64,000 nucleotides of DNA from Heterotrichella gracilis (lineage: Eukaryota > Sar > Xanthophyceae > Tribonematales > Xanthonemataceae), in assembly GCA_032358255.1 (NCBI GenBank), contig JAULBX010013207.1:5342-69341 (forward strand), written 5' to 3'. Of the stretch, positions 34,963 through 46,909 are shown piece after piece. Position 1 is the first letter of the stretch, and each line of letters begins with the position of its first letter. A program made the translations under genes and the position numbers. Below the pieces are notes generated by a model. It ran no database searches. It was not told where the DNA came from and was given only the letters and a program-made list of their open reading frames with translations.

Positions 34963-36736
34963 GAGGTTGAATAGAGCGGATGGAGCTGCAGATAGCTCTG
35001 CTGGGTTGTGGTGCAACAACTATATCGAGGTTGGTTCAATGGACTGGGCAGCAATGAATGCACACCTCTCGAAGGACATGTGTTGTGTAGACTGGTTGTT
35101 TCCTCCATAGTACTTTCATAGCCCGAGGTGGGCATACAGCATGGACAGCCACTGGTGCCTCTGCGATAGGGTTATACCTGGATGAGGTAACCCCCTTATT
35201 TGTTAGCATGCTGCAGCACCACAACCGTAAAAAACCCTAAAACCAAAATTTACCCTAGCTGCATCCCAGAGATCTCGAACCCCATTGCTGCACCAACCGG
35301 TTTGGCATTGGATAGCTGCAGCAGATGCCACCAGCACCAACTGAAGAGTAAAGTTACAGTGCAAGGCACTCGATGGCAAGCCGCCAGCGCTGCATTGCCA
35401 AGTCCAATGCTATGGGTGTACTATGCGACATGGCGAGGGATCTCCAGATCAAAGTCGTACCGAAGCCCTTCATAAAACCTCGGCAAGGGTTCCACGTTGA
35501 GGAATGCGGTCAAAATTTAAACCCTCAACCCTACCCACTCCTCCCCTGAGGCATCGTAACACTGTCCTATGTTTTAGGCGTTTCACCAGGCATTAGTGTG
35601 GTTCCATTCTACCCATTCAGCTGCGGCTGCGGCTTGCTGAGGCATTGGGAGGAAACAAGGATCAAAGGAGGTAAAAAAAGTGGATAAGGAAAATGCGGAT
35701 TGATGAATGGAAAATGATGATAATGGAGCGACCGAAGGAAAGTAGTGAAAGGGCTCATGACCAAACTATCAATGGCAGCGCTGCGACAAAATTTCATCGA
35801 CAAAATATACAGGTACAGGTAAAGGTTAATCAACAGCTGCATATAGGAGACTGCTGCATATTTTGGTAAGTGCAGGCTCACGTGCCAACCACCAGGTTGA
35901 AAGGGCCTGAAAGCCTGGAAAAATGGGGGTGGGGAGGGGGACATACAACCTATTGCCACAAGTGTACAACAACTATGCCACCTGAAGCCAACTGGGGATA
36001 AGTGTAGTGTCCAAAAACCCTAAACCCAGAACCTGAACCCTAGGATATTCCTGGTGCGTTCATAAGCCGCAGGGATTTTGATACGAGGGGTGGTAAGTGG
36101 GGTGGAAGTGGTATATGGGCTCATGCACAACGTAGGACTGTTAATTTTGATCTAATGCAAAGCCTCACCCAAAACCCTTCAAAACAATATGTTAAACAAT
36201 TGCTCCCCTTTCAGGGCACAGCTGGTGCAGAAATGTTGGTCATATAGGGGGGCGCAGCAAAACTGCACCTGGGGTACTATACAGAAACGACGGCAGAAAC
36301 GACAAAAGGATAAGGGTTGGTGTGCTCTTCATATGCAGTTGTCACAACTACATATGACTGAATTCGAAACCAATTCAAACTCAGTTGACGAATATCAGTC
36401 TGCATTTTGAACTGAAGTAAAAAGGTGTGTTGCAGGAAAAGGATCGACATGCCTTTTTGTGCTAATATGCAATGATGAATGCCACACCATGCGCTTATTA
36501 TCAAAAAAGGAATGTCGCGCTAGGCTACAGTGCCAAGTGATGCAGTGCGATGAGCTCACAATCCCACAGGCAAGAGCAGAGGAAAAAACACAAATAACTC
36601 TATATTGATCGCTGGCTACCCCGCACAGCAGTTGCTGTGATAGTGGGTGCTCGCACACTGCTACACTACCCAGGTACCATTTTATTTTCCAAGGCTGTGA
36701 CTGCTTTTCAAGACCTTGTGCGGCCATCGATGTCCC
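34963..36736. other. Intergenic stretch
   Basis: This lies between the MBL start and the AP2 gene's last exon. I see no gene. Small CCCTAAA-type tracts occur near 35231, 35519 and 36015. Confidence 0.45.
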
Positions 36737-39700
36737 TTAGCACGTGACCCCGCCCAGCTCCAGATTGCCAGATGGTAGTATGATAGCTGTGTGGGGATCA
36801 CGCCCATCCCCGCATGGGACTAGTGCAGCTTGGGAAGCTTTGCCAGGGGACAATATTAGGGATTCCAGTCCCCCTGCCATTGCTCCAATTGCTTGCAGTG
36901 GGGTCCATGCATTTGCCCCCCTCGCCTTGAACCCATCGACATCGGCTGAGTCACCCAAACAAATTGTTGCATCTCCTGAGGCTTCCTTCTGCCCCTCAGC
37001 GGGTGCTGCGCTTGGTGGGTGGCGGCGGGTAGCGCACGATGGGTGGGCAGCGCTGGCGCTCGTGGGTGGGTGGCGGCGCTGGTGGTGGTGGGCGGCGCCG
37101 CGCATGGTGGGTGGTGGCGGTGCGGGCCATGGTTGATGGTGGCCATGACTGTGCTGCTAGTGCGGCTGATGGTGAGACTATGGGAAATGACTCCCCCTCC
37201 TCCACATCGCTCCCGTACTCCTCATCCCCTTGGCCCCCTCTTGATGCAACCCCGGGTGGGGGGTGGGGGTTGCAGCCACAGGGTGTGGATGCTCTCGCAT
37301 CCCACACCCCCTCCACAGCAGCGGCGGTGTCCCACTGGTGGATGAAGCCAGGGTTTCTTCCAGGGTTTCTTGGAGACGTCCCCGCCGCTGCATTCATTTG
37401 GAGGAATGGAGGAATAATTTGGAGGATTATCTAATGGCTGCCTGATGGGTGGCTGCCACGTGCCGCACGTGCACCACCCGGCGCGTGAACTTGCCGCCCT
37501 AGGGTACATGTAGGAGGGCCATGCTGCTGGTGGTGGTGGTGACGCCGCGTGGGTCGTCGTGTGGGGCGGGTCAGCGGTGGTGGTGGTGGCGGTGGTGGTG
37601 GCATCCATCTAGTGGTGCAATAGGTGCAATGTGCCTCACCCATGGCCCCATGGAATGTCTCCAATGTCCTCTGCAGTAATGGTATCTGCGTGGCTGGGGC
37701 TGGTGCTGGTGTTCTGGGTGCCGTCCTTGCCGCTGCTTGTAGGGCGGTGCGGCATCTGCATTGTCAAGGGGGAAACTTCTCTCAGTTTCCGGTGTGGATG
37801 CGAGTGGACACAAAGAGGCCCCGTGCCTGTATTGCCTCGCCTCAACTATAAGGGCGTTGGCCAAAGGAGGGACAGGTCTGCTACAGCAAGATCCCGCACC
37901 AAGATTAGAAGCAGCACAGCAGAGCAATGTGCTTTGCAGAAGATTTTTACCTTCAGGTTCTCGTACTCGTTTTACACATATGATCTTGTCCCAGTAGCCC
38001 GCGCTGGACCCCTGGCCAAGCCCGATGCCACCCCAGGCATCGGCGCAGATGGCAGGGATGGCACGGGCATGCCGAAGAGCACCCACCAATCATTTACAGT
38101 CCCCAGTACTGGTCAAAGGAGGGTGGGGGCAACATGCATGCAAAGCCCCTGGTGCTGGTGGCCACGACCCGCAAAAAAAGATAAAGGAGGATTTTGAAAC
38201 ACCTAAGGCTGCCAATGAAGCTGGATGGAGGGGCGGACCAAGGTGAGGCTGACAACACCAAGACAAGAAAAGGGCACCGAGGCCAGCAAGGATAGCTAGA
38301 CCAGTTTCAATTCTTGTGGGTGTTGATGGCATTCATTTGGGTTTTCGTTAGCAGCCGTGAGTGAAATGGCATCCTGCAGCAGGTGGTTACTAGGCTACCA
38401 GCAACACACACAGAGCAGGTGCCTGCCTAGACTGCCCTAAATGCCTTGCACCAGCCAGCCATATTCCTGGCAAAGTAGGCAAGGCTATGCCCGTCCCCGC
38501 ACTGGTGGCTTCCATATATGGCCGTCTCCGCACTGGTGGCTTTCAGAGCAGCTCAAGCAAGGTTCACGTGGTGACGCAAGGTCAGCCCATGCGGCTCTGG
38601 GCCTTCTAAATACTAAATATCCCAATTTATTACATTACCCCATTGCCCGCAGCACGCCGCTATGGGTGCACCCTCTATGCCGCCATGCACTTAATTGCCA
38701 CTCCTCTTTGCTGCAGTTTGAACCCCTATCCCTCGACCCTTACTCGACCCTTCTCGCCCCCGGCAAATATAATTAATTTCAAAGTAACATAAGCCACATG
38801 GTCAGTGCAATTTTCATTTTACTCAGGCGCATGTTTGAGGACAGGGAGTGCATGCTTCTAAGACCTAAAGGGGACAACCTAAAGGGGTCCAACCTGATTG
38901 TAATGATACTGGAAGGGAACTGATGATCTGAGGGGGAAAGTGAGGAATTGGCTCTTAGGCAGTCTGCCATTCTATCTCTCCTTGAACAAAAGTCCTCGGT
39001 TATAGATGAGGGAGAACAGCTGTGTACTTTTACTTTCTATTATGTATATTTTCTAACCATTATATTATGGTTACACACCCACCAGCTTGTTTACAGCCAA
39101 GGGGAGCTAATTCATTTCTTTATTTTGTTTTACAATTAAATAATTTTGTGTGCACACATTTATCAAACTGACTCACAGCAGCACCTGCCAGTGTGTAGCC
39201 TGCGGCACGCAATTTGTTACATTTTTTGTTATTTAAGTCTTTGGCAATTAAATCGATTGCCTCAAGACGTTTCTAAAAAGAGACAAGCGGTTAAGCCTGA
39301 ATAAATCTGGCTAATGGCTGGAATGCCCATATGATAATTTATAATTATAATTTATTTTTTATAATTTATAACGCAATTATGGAAGCCACCGCCCTGCAAA
39401 TGGCCTCCTATTGCATATTATTTTATGGCCTTTTCATTTATGAGTAAATGCGAAATTGAATCACCTCATACAGCAGCCTTTGCCCTGAGTATTCTTTATT
39501 ATTTTGACTATTTACACCTTCGCCAGCTTTTCCACTGCGAACCTCCAAGTGACTTTCTGCACAGGCCTCTCACTGTACATTATTGTTAATCATTTTGCAC
39601 ACGAGCTCATCAATAAATTACATAGATATGGATGATTAACAAGCCATGTTGTTGTACAGCAACCTCTGCCAAAAAAACGTTACGACAGCCTTTTACTCTG

Positions 39701-42700
39701 CTTTAATTATTATTTTTACTTTAATTTTGCAAAATTTTCATATGCACCCACCAGCTTGTTCACAGCAGCCTCTGCCCTGCAAATGGCCTCCTACACATTC
39801 TCAGGCACCCCACGCTCGGCATCCAACCACCCTCCGCCCAATGTGCGCCACAAGGGCAACTCTACCCCCTAATAAATTATAACGGCTTTTGAACTCTGCT
39901 TCGATTCAGTATTTTTTGGTGTTTTCGCAATTTTTCATACTCACGCACCAGCTTGTCCACAGCAGCCTCTGCCCTGCGAATGGCCTCCTGCACCCGCCGC
40001 TTGGCATCAACCACCCAGGGACACTCCGGATCCCCACCGGTGGCCCCCTCGCCGCCTTCCGCCCGCCCCCAATGGGACAAAAGTGCGTGCGCTGCAGCTT
40101 GGCGGGACAGGTAGGCGCGCGTATCGGAGCTGGGGAAGTTGATGGCCCCGCCCCCGCCCTGGCCCTGTGCGGGGGGGTGAAAGCATTGATTAGAGTAGAG
40201 AAATTAGAAGAAAAAAATGGAATTTTGGAGGGTCAGGGCTGTCTGGCGCAAGGACTGTAGCCTGTACACTGGCTGGCACCATCTAATTAATGTGAAGTTA
40301 CAAATGCGCCAGGCACAGCAACCATATCAAACACAGGCACCACAGCAAGCCAACTAGGCAGCCCCCGCAGCACCAATTTCAGTAAATCACAGCAGCCACC
40401 ACACCACCGCCACAGCCACGGCAGCCATCACACCGCCACCACACACAGCAGCCACAGCCACCACAGCATCTACACCATCCATCAACCCACCACCCATACA
40501 CAGCAACCACCACAAGTGCCCACCGCTGCAACAAGGCCCAGCAGCTGCCAGAGGCTGTCTGGCGCAAGGACTGGATAGACTGGAGGCTGGCACGAGGTAA
40601 TACAGCAACAAACATGCAAGGCACACTGTGGCAACCACGGTAAACACAGTCAACACAGAAAGCCAACCAATGCAGCCTCCGCTCCGCCAGCAGAGCAGGC
40701 CGCCACACCCATACATATATGTATATATACATATACGTATATACCCAGCAGTCACCCATAAATATACGTATATACACAGCAGTCACCGCAGCAGCACAGC
40801 TGCGACCCCCACAGCGACACAGTAGGCACACCATCTAACCCATATATCAACCCACCACCCGTACACAGCAGCCAGCGCAAGCGCAAATGCAGCCACCACA
40901 ACTTCCTCTGCCACCACACCATCTACACCATCCATCAAACCCACCACCCGTACACAGCAGCCACCACAACTTCCTCTGCCACCACACCATCTACACCATC
41001 CATCAAACTCACACCATCTACACCGCAACCACCGCAGTTGCCCACCGCTACAGCACGGCACAGCAGCTGCCACCACCGCAACAGCAGCCCACCACCACAG
41101 CCACCAACAACCGCAGCAACCACCACACACAGCACGGCATGCTCAGCACAATGGCCACAGGAGCCATAGCAGCCTTCAAAAAGGAACCCAAAACCTTTGT
41201 ATATTCTATGTTAGGCTAGGGCGTACTAGGCGATATACTAGGCTAGGGGGGCGTACACCGGCATCCAGTCCTAAAGGTATCATCCCCTCACCATGCCCTA
41301 GGCCAGTTGGGACTAGTGGCACAAGGGGGGCAAACAGCTAGAAGGCAAAGCTTTAGAGGGGGAGGGAGTCCCTGGGTTTATATGTTCACAATCCCCCCAC
41401 ACCCACTCCAGGCATACAGCCCTGACCACGGCGTCAGTCGCCACAGCTGCCTCCACTGGGGCGTACACATAGACTGGCGTAGCAATGCATGAATGGCGGG
41501 GGAAACAGTGGACGGAAGGGCACAATGCTCTTCTCTTCGTTTGATCCTCCTCCTTAACTAACGCGCCTGTCCAAGGGCAGGCTGTGTAGATATTTATTTA
41601 TATATGTATTTAGCAATACATGACCCATCAATCATGCCACCCAGGTCTTCCTTGCCTGTTGAAACACACACAATTAACTTTTGCAGGGGCCCAAAGGTTG
41701 AAATGATCAAAAAAGGGTGTGTCAAGCTTCATCCTAGGATTGACCAAGAAGGGCATTGCCCTAAATTCAATATTTGCTCCAAGGGGAACACACTCACCAG
41801 GCACATCATGGCCATGACATCAGCCGCCACAGCCGCCTCCACCGGGGTGTCAAAAGCACCCAGGCGGCACTCATGTGGGGGGTCAGAGGGCAGGCCGCGC
41901 GCAGCAGCCCCATCCCCCAGCGGCACCGCAGCGCACCACCCCGCCCGCCCGCGCTCGCGGCTCACATACCTGCGGCACAGGGGGTGTAGGGTTCAGTGTC
42001 TAGGGCTATTGGGGAACCCTTCAAAGGTGGTGCGCGAGAAACACGAGAGACGCGCATGCTGCGGCTACTGCAGTGCATAAAGGTTAGGGTCAGGGTTGAA
42101 GCTTAAGGTTCAGGCCACGCTCGGCAGCGGCGTTCCCCAGCGGCACCGCAGCGCACCACCCCGCCCGCCCCGCTTGCGACTCACATACCTGCGGCACAGG
42201 GGGTGCAGGGTTCAGTGTTTAGGGCTATTGGGGAACCCTTCAAAGGTGGTGCGCGAGAAATGCGAGAGATGTGCATGGCTGTGGTTACTGCGGTGCATGA
42301 AGTTTAGGGTCAGGGTTGAAGCTTAAGGTTTAGGCCACGCTCGGCAGCGGCGTTCCCCAGCGGCACTGCAGCGCACCACCCCGCCCGCCCCGCTTGCGAC
42401 TCACATACCTGCGGCACAGGGGGTGCAGGGTTCAGGGGGAGGCTTTGGGGGCCTGGATTGGTGTGGTGGCTGCGCTTTTCAGGGCGTGGGGTGCGTGTGG
42501 GGTTGGGGCGCTGGATGCACTCGCAGCACTCGCAGCACCCATGCCTGTGCAGACAGACTTTGGGGGCAGGGGTTGTGGTGTCAGCCGCCTGACGTATGGG
42601 GAGTGAACACCTAGGCCATCAGTGCCTCAGGGTACATCCCGGGTACAGGGTGCATAAGTACATTGTATACTGTGTGCGTGGTTAACAGTATGTTCTGTAT

Positions 42701-45700
42701 GTTGTGCTGCATATGTGTGGCTGGCAGGGGGTGGCACCAAATAACTTGAATAGTATGCACTGCGAAGCTGAGGTGCGTGTGGTGTGCAGCTATGATGTGC
42801 TGATTTCTTATTGTTAGAAGATATACCATGCTGGCACTAGTCACATAATACATATTGTGCAGGGTAAATTGTACAGGCGACACCCAAAATTCAAGGATAT
42901 TTTTTAAAACTAGTATTACATTTAATATAAAATAATATTATATAATTCAATTTAATTTCAATTTAATGAAATATCTGATTTGCATTTATTTCTACGTTTT
43001 TTCAGTCATTGCAGGCACTTCCCTGCACCGTTTGGTCCTGTTTGTGCTTTGCCTGCTGCTGCTTGGTTCTACCCCCTCTGCTTCCGTTCCTTTCCCATTT
43101 TACCCATCTGCACTTTTCTCAGAGGCACTTCCTAGGGCCTAGTGAGCTGCACGCATGTCAGCCATATAGCCAGCTCTTTTCAGCAGAAAGCCCTAATGCC
43201 TTGTGCCAGCCACCCTATATATAAAAGCTAGCAAAGCCCTACCCTTGACCCGCCCAGGTCTGCTGAAACCGACACCAAAAAATTTAATAAATAAATATAT
43301 CTACGCAGCCTGTCTAAACCCTAGGGCCACCAGGGTATCGGGCAACAAAAAGGGTACAGAAAGGGTACACGGGTATTGAAAGGGTACAGAAGGTAAACAC
43401 ATAGGGTACAACAAATAGGGTATGGGGTGTTGGGGGGCACAAAACAGGGTACAGAACGGGTACGCAGAAGGGTGCAAAATAATGGTTTGGAGGCCACCCA
43501 AGGCGGCATGGGCTTACCTGGTCACTATGGTAACTAATTTCAAAATATAATATAATTAATCAGCATGCAAGGGTGTGATGTATGCATGCAAGGTAGCGAT
43601 TGTAGTTCTATGCCCAAGGACTTTGACAGGTTGCACAAGAAGTCTGCCCCGCAACTTATATGCTAATTTCAAAATATAATATAATTATATTATAAAAATA
43701 TATTATTATAATAAGCGTCTTACCTCACAGACCCCGCAAGAGGCGTACCTGAGCACAGCTGGGCGGCTTAACCTGTGCAAGCCTGAACGCATGCACTTGA
43801 CTGGCTGCTGCAGAGGTCAGCTCACACCCAGACTCCATAGATATAAATGCCCCGGGTGTCCTTGTAACTTTGGCGCCGCGAAAAAATAAATAAATATAAA
43901 TACACAGCTTATCTAATGTAGCCACTACATGCACACATCCACCAGCAACGGGGGTACAGGGTCATGCAGGGTATTTAGGGTTTACCAAAGGGTATGTAGG
44001 GTTTACCACGCACCGGTACCACCAGCGCCCCGCGCCCCGCTGCTTCACCGCCCTCCCATGCCCTCCACCCCTTCCCTCCACTTCCCACCCTGGCCCTCGC
44101 TTCCTCTTGCTCCCCTTGTTCTGCAGATGGGTGCGCGCCTTGTGCAGGGAAGCAAGGACCCGTGCCTCCGCTGCCTGGCGGGAGATGCCGAGGTCCTTAG
44201 CTAGGGTTTCCGCGGCCCACGCCACGTCCACTGCGGCGTTGCTGAGGGTAGGGGTTGACTTCCCCTTGGGGAAGTTTATCGCGCCTCCCTGCAAATGGGG
44301 AGGTCAGGGGCATGTCAGTAGGTTGGGAGATTGTATTCCATCAGCACAGCCATTTAAGCCATGTCACACTTTTGCAACCCTCCCCTGGGCGCCCTGCCAG
44401 GCATCCACCATTACAGGACACACAGCATGCGCAAGCCACCTTTCACATCCACATTAAACCCCAAGGGTCAGCAACCTTTTGTATACTACGTCTACCCTAG
44501 GGCTACATGGGCTTCCAGTCACACACAAGCACCCCTCCCTGAGCGCCCCTCTACGCATCCACCGCCACTGCTCCACCGCACTTGTTAGCTACAGTGGCTA
44601 CTGCCGGAACCTGATTGGCCCCCATTGGACCAGAGACACACTTATGCACAGCACACACCCAACAACCCCATCACTCGCCACGCCAATGACAACCCACTAA
44701 ACCACACAGCCCACACAACCACCGAAGGGTTCCTAGGGTTTCTAGGGCTCCCAGCCGCACACACGCACCCCTCCCTGTGCCCCGCCAGGTAACCACCACC
44801 ACACTACGACAACCCACACTCAAACCCAACAACCACCCAAGGGTTTTCAGGGTTTTCACGCACCCCTCCCTGTGCGCCCCGCCAGGCATCCACCGCCACC
44901 GCCGCCTCAACAGCGCTGACTAGCTTGAGCTGGCACCGGATTGACCCAAGCTGTACCAGGGCTCTGTACCCATTGGCTCCCCAGGGGGACACACCACTGC
45001 AAGGGGGAGGAGAGGGGGGGGTGAGACTGGGTGGGGGGATGTGAGGGGATGCGGGATGGGGGGAGGGGCGCGCGGGGCAGTGGAGGGCATGTGAGGTCCC
45101 ACCTGGAGTGGAGAGGGGCGGATGGGTGGGGGAATGGCCAGGGGTGGCGTGCACAGAGCGCGAATGATATGCCCGCACAAACCCTCCACCCACCCTCCGC
45201 ACACGCACACACTGCCACCACCACCCATACCAGCGCATGGGCTCTTAACACACACACACATCAAGCAGCAAAACCTTTATAATTAGAAAATAAAACGTTA
45301 GTTTCACCACCGGCACCACCGCGGACACCCACCACCAGCAACTCACATGTCATGCGCTCTAAACCCTAAACTCTATACCCTAAACCCTAAACTCACATGT
45401 ACGTGCGCCCCTTGCCGCCCCTCCCCGCCCCCGGCGCCAGTCCCTGCCCTGCCTCTGGCCCCATCCCCGGCCCAGCCAACTCCTGCGCCATCAAAATATT
45501 CAAATAAGTGAACAATAATATAAAGTGAATACATTAAATGAATAAGAAAGCGGACAAGCACGTGCACAGCCTGCGCAGCCAGTCCTTGAAGCATGGAAAC
45601 AGCGTCTCACACCTTACATGCAGAACACAGGAAAAACAGCGTTTCCAAAGTAGTACAGAAAAGCACCCCCTACCATGTAATGCATCACCTGCACCATCAT

Positions 45701-46909
45701 CTTCCCTTGCTGCAGAACCTCCAAATACTCCTCCTGGCTTCCCAAACCTAGGGCAGACAGCAGGGTGGGGGGGACCTTGGGGGCTGGAGCTCCAAACGGC
45801 ACCAGCGCCATGCTATTTAGGGTCTGCGGGAGGGCTGCGGTTAGGGTTTCCATGGTGCCAAGCCCATCCCCTTGGTGGGTGTGCCGCGTCACGCCCGCGT
45901 GGGTCATCAGGGTAACGGGCTGCGCAGCCTCTCCACCCTCACCACCCCCACTGGTGGTGGTGGTGGTGGTGGTGGTGGTGGTCGTTGTGGTGGTGCGGGG
46001 GTGGGAGGTGCCCCCCACCCCCCTCTCCCTCTGCCATGCGTCGTATATCTCCCCCCCTGGCAGGTACCTAGGGTCACCAGTGGCCTCTGCACGCTCCAGC
46101 AGCACAGCCACGCACGCGCTGAAAACTGCCTCGTAGAGGTTTTCTGATCCCAGCTGGCCCCCGGGTTGGGTCCCCGTAGTCCCCGGTGCACCCGGGGAGG
46201 GGTTCTGGAGGGATGGGCTGCGAGGTGGGGTGGGGGTGCGGGTGGTTCTGATGGGGGGGAGGCCTGCGGGAATGCCCGCCACGGACTGTATGCTGGCAGC
46301 AACCCCTGGGGGGCGGTGCTGGTAGGGGACTAGCTGCCTGCTGTTGTCGATCCCGGGGGTTAGATGGCCATGGCTGGCAGCCAAATCTGGCAGGAATGGG
46401 TGCCCAGCTGCAGCCCTTGCGGCGGGGCATGGGAGGTCAGGGGTGCGAACCTGAGGCAGGGGGGCTCTGGTGATAGCTTGGGGCCACCCCATGGGAACCT
46501 GTGACGCCATCAGCCCCGGCCATGCTATCCCAGGGGCTGCTGATTGCTGGCCAAAAAGGCTGAACCTGTGCTCGTGCTGCACCAGCTGCTGTCCCCAGGT
46601 ACTGACCACCCGTGGCCATATTCGTGGAAACCCTAAAAGGTTGCCGTAACTGTCACGGGGCAGGCGCATCCAGTCGTGCTGCCCTGTGCTGCTGAGCGCC
46701 GGGTGGGTGGGCCAGGGTTCGGTCCCCGAGGGGGCTTGGGGACTGTTGGGGTGCTGCTGGCGGGGGCACTGGGGGTGCGCGCTGGTGGGCGTGGCTGGGT
46801 TGTATGGTGGACGCTGCTCGCTCCGCCAGTGGGGATCGTCCCCCAGGGAGGGCCAGGGCTCGATCCCCCCGTCGCACGCCGCAGACCGCTTGCCGGCACT
46901 GGTCATCAT
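36737..46909 (-). CDS. Double AP2-domain transcription factor (3' part uncertain)
   Basis: DNA-binding protein of the AP2/ERF superfamily. Firm exons: 45689-46909 (ATG at 46909; 45674 is an alternative donor), 45397-45482, 44864-44996, 44288 down to about 44060, 41798-41969, 39945-40164. The first exon is a Pro/Ser/Gly-rich region of about 407 residues. AP2 repeat 1 spans three exons: GRTYIGVSPWGANGYRALV, CQLKLVSAVEAAVAVDAW, GGAINFP. A linker helix and a KRKR basic patch follow. AP2 repeat 2: YVSRERGRAGWCAAV, CRLGAFDTPVEAAVAADVM, then GGGAINFPSSDTRAYLSRQ, with a charged helix DAKRRVQEAIRRAEAAVDKLV. Likely later exons near 37640-37760, 37190-37340 and 36737-36990 (ending GGVTC, TGA) do not join cleanly, so a frameshift or missed intron remains. 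A nuclear role is inferred from the domains. Confidence 0.75.
39050..39860 (-). repeat. Ladder of decayed copies of AP2-gene exon 39945-40164
   Basis: The exon end on the plus strand reads CACCAGCTTGTCCACAGCAGCCTCTGCCCTGCGAATGGCCTCC (given here in two parts: CACCAGCTTGTCCACAGCAG, then CCTCTGCCCTGCGAATGG). Clear copy at about 39748-39835. Fainter fragments near 39070 (CCACCAGCTTGTTTACAG), 39388 (CCGCCCTGCAAATGGCCTCC), 39465 (CAGCAGCCTTTGCCCTG), 39520 (CGCCAGCTTTTCCAC) and 39650 (CAGCAACCTCTGCC). AT-rich sequence lies between them. Confidence 0.72.
40700..41120. repeat. CCACCA/ACCATC-rich low-complexity tract and TATA palindromes
   Basis: The plus strand is dominated by CCACCACC, CATCTACACCATCCATCAA and ACACAGCAGCCACC units, several repeated almost exactly (for example near 40917 and 40977). 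ATATATGTATATATACATATACGTATATAC lies at about 40715-40744 (two alternating palindromic cores). It is intronic in the AP2 gene. Confidence 0.7.
41395..41500 (-). repeat. Echo of the AP2 repeat 2 exon
   Basis: The minus strand encodes APVEAAVATDAVVRAV, a degraded version of TPVEAAVAADVMAM from exon 41798-41969. It lies downstream of that exon in the same intron. Confidence 0.75.
41918..42440 (-). repeat. Tandem 220-base repeat carrying a splice acceptor
   Basis: The block CAGCGGCACCGCAGCGCACC starts at 41918, 42138 and 42358, an exact 220-base period. Each copy includes the acceptor and first roughly 50 bases of AP2-gene exon 41798-41969 plus intron sequence with TTTAGGG-like tracts. Only the 41918 copy continues into the full exon. 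The copies at 42138 and 42358 are very similar to each other. Confidence 0.92.
44375..44910 (-). repeat. Echoes of the AP2 repeat 1 exon donor
   Basis: The working border (CCCTCCCTGTGCGCCCCGCCAGGCATCCACCGCC in two overlapping parts at 44864-44897) is echoed at about 44768-44800, 44528-44575 and 44384-44415. The nearest copy is the best preserved. AAGGGTTTTCAGGGTTTTC or CCTAGGGTTTCTAGGG joins the copies. Confidence 0.8.

Noticed and set aside
36744-37434. Plus-strand Gly/Trp-rich ORFs
   Set aside because: Codon pattern and low complexity fit the complement of a Pro/His/Arg-rich minus-strand region near the AP2 gene end.
45950-45990. GGTGGT run as a coding or regulatory repeat
   Set aside because: It is the Thr codon run of the AP2-gene first exon read on the other strand.
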